Below, piece after piece: positions 60,636 through 64,000 of a DNA stretch of 64,000 nucleotides. A program made the translations under genes and the position numbers. The notes under the pieces are model-generated. The model searched no databases. It saw nothing but the letters and a program-made list of their open reading frames with translations, and was not told the origin of the DNA. Position 1 is the stretch's first letter. Each line of letters starts with the position of its first letter. Source of the DNA: JBOFOR01 sp051654865 (GTDB lineage Bacteria > Bacillota > Clostridia > Peptostreptococcales > Peptostreptococcaceae); assembly GCA_051654865.1 (NCBI GenBank), contig JBOFYV010000068.1, positions 1-64,000 of the forward strand. Reading direction: 5' to 3'.

Positions 60636-61565
60636 ATGAAAATAGTGTTTATGGGAACACCAGACATAGCTGCTGGATGTTTACAAAAGCTAATAGATGA
60701 ACAATGTGAGATAATAGGTGTTGTAACACAACCTGATAAGCCTCAAAATAGAGGTAAAAAACTAGGAATGCCACCTGTTAAAGAACTTGCATTAAAATAT
60801 GATTTACCAGTATATCAACCAATAAAAGCAAGAGATGAAGAATTTGTTAAAACTTTAGAGGAATTAAATCCGGATGTAATAGTAGTTGTTGCCTTTGGTC
60901 AAATACTTCCAAAGTCAATATTAGATATACCTAAGCTAGGATGTATAAATGTCCATGTATCTTTACTACCAAAGTATAGAGGAGCTGCTCCTATAAACTG
61001 GGTAATAATAAATGGTGAAGAAAAAACGGGTGTCACTACTATGTATATGGATGAAGGTCTAGATACTGGTGATATGATCTTAACAGAAGAGTTTGACCTT
61101 GATGATAAAATAACAGCAGGTGAACTTCATGATAAGATGACTATAATAGGAGCTGAAACTTTAGTTAAGACTTTAGACTTAATGGAAAAAGGAACTGCAC
61201 CAAGAATACCTCAAAATCATGATGAATTTACTTATGCTCCAATGATGAAAAAAACATTAGGTAATATAGACTGGAGTAAAACTGCTCGTGAAGTCCATAA
61301 TTTAGCAAGAGGTGTAAATCCTTGGCCAGGAGCGTACACAACTTATAATGATGTTACGATGAAGGTATGGAAGACTAGAGTCTTAAATGAAACTAGTGAT
61401 AAAGTACCAGGAACAATACTTAAAGTTGATAAAGAAGGTATAAGAGTTAGTACTAATGATAATGTAGTTCTTATAGAAGAAATTCAAATGCCAGGTAAGA
61501 AAAGAGTGCCTGTAGTTGAATATATTAAAGGAAATAGTATAGACAATAATATTGTGCTAGGTTAG
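60636..61565 (+). CDS. fmt: Fmt, methionyl-tRNA formyltransferase
   Basis: Formylates Met-tRNAi with 10-formyl-THF. KIVFMGTPDIAAGCLQKL, the catalytic NVHVSLLPKYRGAAPINW (His) and GVTTMYMDEGLDTGDMI are diagnostic; C-terminal OB-like domain present. Length 309 aa. SD AGGAGCTG precedes ATG, 14 bp after def. DUF116 follows by 11 bp. Confidence 0.98.
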   Translation: MKIVFMGTPDIAAGCLQKLIDEQCEIIGVVTQPDKPQNRGKKLGMPPVKELALKYDLPVYQPIKARDEEFVKTLEELNPDVIVVVAFGQILPKSILDIPKLGCINVHVSLLPKYRGAAPINWVIINGEEKTGVTTMYMDEGLDTGDMILTEEFDLDDKITAGELHDKMTIIGAETLVKTLDLMEKGTAPRIPQNHDEFTYAPMMKKTLGNIDWSKTAREVHNLARGVNPWPGAYTTYNDVTMKVWKTRVLNETSDKVPGTILKVDKEGIRVSTNDNVVLIEEIQMPGKKRVPVVEYIKGNSIDNNIVLG

Positions 61566-61576
61566 GTGGTAGAATA

Positions 61577-62311
61577 ATGAATATGAAAAAATACCTAGCT
61601 ACAATAGGTATACTTATAGGAATACTTTTACTAGGTTCTATATTCATTAATTTTTTAATATCTAGCTTCGCTAATACATTTGAAGTAGCAATTAATATTG
61701 TAGTTATTTTAGCAGTTATTACTATATTATTTTCAACAGTAATAACTATAAATGTATTAAAGGATAAAAAAGTTAGTACAGGGTTAATGAGTATAAACTT
61801 TAAAATAGTTAGTATTTTATTCCCAATAATAACAACAATAGCATCTACAATAGGTATCAAAAAGAACTATATAAGAAATATCTATATAAAGTTGAATAAT
61901 AAGTATATATACAGCAATAAATACAATATAAAGTGTGAAGATATACTTATACTAATACCTCATTGTGTTCAAAAAAATAGTTGTAAGTTAAAAGTTACTA
62001 CTGATATAGAAAATTGTAAAGCTTGTGGATTGTGCAATGTTGGTGATTTAGTTAAATTAAAAGATAAATTTAACGTGAAAATATTTGTAGCTACAGGAGG
62101 CACATTAGCTAGAAAAATTATTATAGACAATAAGCCTAAAGCTGTTATAGCAGTAGCATGTGAAAGAGATTTAACGTCAGGTGTTCAAGATATAAAAAAG
62201 ATACCAGTATTAGGTGTATTCAATAAAAGACCTAATGGTCCTTGTGTAGATACAGGTGTGGATGTAGCAGAAATAGAAAATGCAATAAAATTTTTTACAA
62301 ATAGAAAATAA
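61577..62311 (+). CDS. DUF116 family membrane protein with Cys cluster
   Basis: Two membrane helices near the N-terminus (about 5-30, 35-57), then a soluble domain with CVQKNSCKLKVTTD, CKACGLCNVGDLV (Cys-rich, possibly metal- or Fe-S-binding), FVATGGTLARKII, CERDLTSG and GPCVDTGVDV. This is the DUF116 pattern; reaction unknown. Gene order fmt-DUF116-YugP-rsmB is common in clostridia. SD GGTTAGGTGG precedes ATG. Confidence 0.9.
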   Translation: MNMKKYLATIGILIGILLLGSIFINFLISSFANTFEVAINIVVILAVITILFSTVITINVLKDKKVSTGLMSINFKIVSILFPIITTIASTIGIKKNYIRNIYIKLNNKYIYSNKYNIKCEDILILIPHCVQKNSCKLKVTTDIENCKACGLCNVGDLVKLKDKFNVKIFVATGGTLARKIIIDNKPKAVIAVACERDLTSGVQDIKKIPVLGVFNKRPNGPCVDTGVDVAEIENAIKFFTNRK

Positions 62312-62344
62312 ATATACAAATTAAACAAATGGGAGAGTGTTATT

Positions 62345-63052
62345 ATGCCATATGGTGGATACTATTATAGTCCTTTTGGATTTGACCCAACTTTAATAAT
62401 ATTGATTCCAGCAATATTATTTACAATATATGCTCAATTTAAGGTTAGTTCTACTACGAGTAGATACTTAAAAGTAAGATCTCAAAGAGGTTTTACAGGA
62501 GAGCAGACAGCAAGAAAAATACTAGACATTAATGGTTTATACGATGTAAGAATAGAGATGGTAAGGGGTCACTTAAGTGATCATTATGATCCAAGAAGCA
62601 AAGTACTTAGATTATCACAAGATATATATTATGGAACTTCAATAACATCAATTGCAGTTGCAGCTCATGAATGTGGTCATGCGATTCAACATGCTAAAGG
62701 TTATGCACCCCTTAATTTAAGGAGTTCGTTGGTTCCAGTGGTTAACTTTGCATCGAATATGTCTTGGTTTTTAATAGCTTTAGGATTCTTTATGGGTGGA
62801 CCGTTATTAAAAATTGGGATACTTTTATTCTCAGCTTCGGTTATATTCCAGTTAGTAACTCTTCCAGTAGAGTTTAATGCTTCTAATAGAGCTATGGTTC
62901 AATTAGCAGATATAGGGATATTAGAAGGTAAAGAGCTAAGCCAAGGTAGAAGAGTGCTTACGGCAGCTGCATTGACTTATGTTGCAGCAGCACTTACATC
63001 TGTGCTACAGTTACTTAGATTATTAGCTATAGCAAACAGAGATAATGATTAA
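62345..63052 (+). CDS. Zinc metallopeptidase, YugP family membrane protein
   Basis: A polytopic protein of 235 aa with a zincin motif AAHECGHAIQH (near residue 108-118) on a segment preceding membrane helices. PFGFDPTLIILIPAIL opens it; RGHLSDHYDPRSKVLRLSQD precedes the zinc site, and LPVEFNASNRA carries the third-ligand region expected in this family. Substrate unknown. It is followed by a terminator and rsmB. Confidence 0.92.
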   Translation: MPYGGYYYSPFGFDPTLIILIPAILFTIYAQFKVSSTTSRYLKVRSQRGFTGEQTARKILDINGLYDVRIEMVRGHLSDHYDPRSKVLRLSQDIYYGTSITSIAVAAHECGHAIQHAKGYAPLNLRSSLVPVVNFASNMSWFLIALGFFMGGPLLKIGILLFSASVIFQLVTLPVEFNASNRAMVQLADIGILEGKELSQGRRVLTAAALTYVAAALTSVLQLLRLLAIANRDND

Positions 63053-63060
63053 TGGAGATT

Positions 63061-63085
63061 GTCCTAGTATTTCTAGGACTTTTTC
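63061..63085 (+). terminator. Terminator after the YugP-like gene
   Basis: GTCCTAG and CTAGGAC pair around a 5-nt loop and run into T residues. Confidence 0.85.
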
Positions 63086-63112
63086 TGTTTAAAAACCTAA
63101 AGGAGAAAAAAT

Positions 63113-64000
63113 ATGAAAGCAAGAGAAATAGCATTTAAAGTGCTTTGTGACATTGAAGAAAATAGCAATTATTCTAATATAGCTATAAATAAACATTTTA
63201 AGAAATACGAAATGACAAATCAAGATAGAGGTCTTGCTACGGAGATAATATATGGTGTAGTAGAAAATAAATATTATTTAGACTATATTATAGACAAACT
63301 TTCAAAGATAAAGACGCAAAAATTATCAACTTGTGTTAAAATATTGCTAAGGATGGGGATTTATCAAATAGCATTCTTAGATAGCATATCTGAGTATGCA
63401 GCAGTAAATGAAACAGTTAATCTAGTAAAAAAATATGATAACAGATCGGCTGGATTTGTAAATGCAATCCTTAGAAATATATTAAGAAGCAAAGAAGAAG
63501 TTTTAAAAGTTGAAGTAGATAGTAAAATAATGTATCTATCTACAAAATACTCTTATAGTCCTTGGATGATAAAGAATTGGATATTAAAGTTTGGAGAAGA
63601 ATTTACAGAAGATTTACTAGAAGCTAATAATGAAAAGCCTAATTTATACCTAAGAGTTAATACGTTAAAAACTACAAAAGAAGAGCTTATTGAAAAACTA
63701 AAAGATCAAGATATAAAAGCTCACATTGTACCGGGTATAGATGAAGCAATAAGAGTCGAAAACTTAAAAGACATAGAGAACAATGAATTGTTTAAAAATG
63801 GTTTATTTACTGTTCAAGATATAAGTTCAATGCTTATAGGAAAAGTTATTAACCCTAAAGAGAGCTCATTAATATTAGATGTATGTAGTGCTCCTGGAGG
63901 AAAAACTACTCATTTAGCTACATTAATGAACAATACAGGTAAAGTAGTTGCAAGGGACGTTTTTGAACATAAGTTAAACCTTATACAAAATACTGTGGAT
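63113..64000 (+). CDS. rsmB: RsmB (Sun), 16S rRNA m5C967 methyltransferase, N-terminal 296 residues
   Basis: ATG at 63113 after SD AAAGGAGA opens a frame that stays open to the window edge. It begins with the NusB-like RNA-binding domain (MKAREIAFKVLCDIEENSNYS; QDRGLATEIIYGVVENKYY; LRMGIYQIAFLDSISEYAAVNETV) and continues with the RsmB methyltransferase domain, including NLYLRVNTLKTT, FTVQDISSMLIG and the SAM motif ILDVCSAPGGKTTHLA. The catalytic Cys regions lie beyond the window. Confidence 0.95.
   Translation, partial: MKAREIAFKVLCDIEENSNYSNIAINKHFKKYEMTNQDRGLATEIIYGVVENKYYLDYIIDKLSKIKTQKLSTCVKILLRMGIYQIAFLDSISEYAAVNETVNLVKKYDNRSAGFVNAILRNILRSKEEVLKVEVDSKIMYLSTKYSYSPWMIKNWILKFGEEFTEDLLEANNEKPNLYLRVNTLKTTKEELIEKLKDQDIKAHIVPGIDEAIRVENLKDIENNELFKNGLFTVQDISSMLIGKVINPKESSLILDVCSAPGGKTTHLATLMNNTGKVVARDVFEHKLNLIQNTVD

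Noticed and set aside
1..64000. CRISPR arrays, transposases, prophage genes, tRNA or rRNA genes
   Set aside because: Looked for regularly spaced repeats, IS-type inverted repeats with transposase motifs, and tRNA/rRNA signatures; none seen.

Overview
The window is about 64 kb of a very AT-rich (roughly 30% GC) chromosome from an endospore-forming, low-GC Gram-positive of the class Clostridia. It carries spoIIGA-sigE-sigG, spoIVA, two YIEGIA-family genes, DivIVA/SepF, PyrR regulation and T-box leaders. The gene order from murG through ftsZ, spoIIGA, sigE, sigG, nrdR, der, plsY, gpsA to spoIVA resembles what I recall of Clostridioides difficile, so a Peptostreptococcaceae member (Romboutsia, Paraclostridium, Paeniclostridium, Intestinibacter type) is the best guess. 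That placement is inference from gene content and order. Almost every gene is on the + strand; only a TetR regulator and rqcH are on the - strand. I saw no tRNA, rRNA, CRISPR array or transposase.

Layout. 1-7 kb: end of the cell-wall/division cluster (spoVE/ftsW fragment, murG, murA, divIB, two DUF881 genes, small basic protein, ftsZ; no ftsA between divIB and ftsZ). 7-10 kb: spoIIGA-sigE and sigG. 10-13.2 kb: a compact unit that looks inserted, made of a 157-aa membrane protein, agrB, a 39-aa agrD and a membrane GGDEF+HD-GYP protein, with no agrC or agrA. 13.3-25 kb: ylmC-like, nrdR, pgeF, a two-component pair, two YIEGIA genes with their small partner, DUF512, der, plsY, gpsA, spoIVA. 25-30.4 kb: three tandem AgcS amino-acid:cation symporters. 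30.5-38 kb: ylm/div cluster (HlyD-like, yggS, sepF, yggT, ylmH, divIVA) and T-box-controlled ileS. 38-42 kb: AbgT transporter, convergent TetR, and a DegV gene behind a TetR-type operator. 42-51.7 kb: Trp T-box with mtnN-trpS, then DUF5665, a YteA-like protein, a polysaccharide deacetylase, lspA, rluD, pyrR and uraA (each behind a PyrR-type leader), a BMP lipoprotein and a VanY-like peptidase. 51.8-64 kb: rqcH (-), then the housekeeping run dapF, yicC, gmk, rpoZ, coaBC, priA, def, fmt, DUF116, YugP-like peptidase and rsmB (cut by the window end).

Most notable points: (1) the agrB-agrD pair beside the sporulation sigma genes, with a potential kinase-less receptor-like protein and a c-di-GMP enzyme; (2) two agcS promoters that share a four-site TTAAC-type array with identical 11-9-11 spacing and an identical 28-nt offset to the -10; (3) a two-tier hairpin that buries the murA ribosome binding site; (4) an IleRS whose HIGH signature reads GIHH; (5) a ~100-nt near-perfect palindrome after degV; (6) a uraA leader in which the terminator T-run is the spacer between Shine-Dalgarno and start codon. 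No searches could be run, so family names rest on motifs and gene order.
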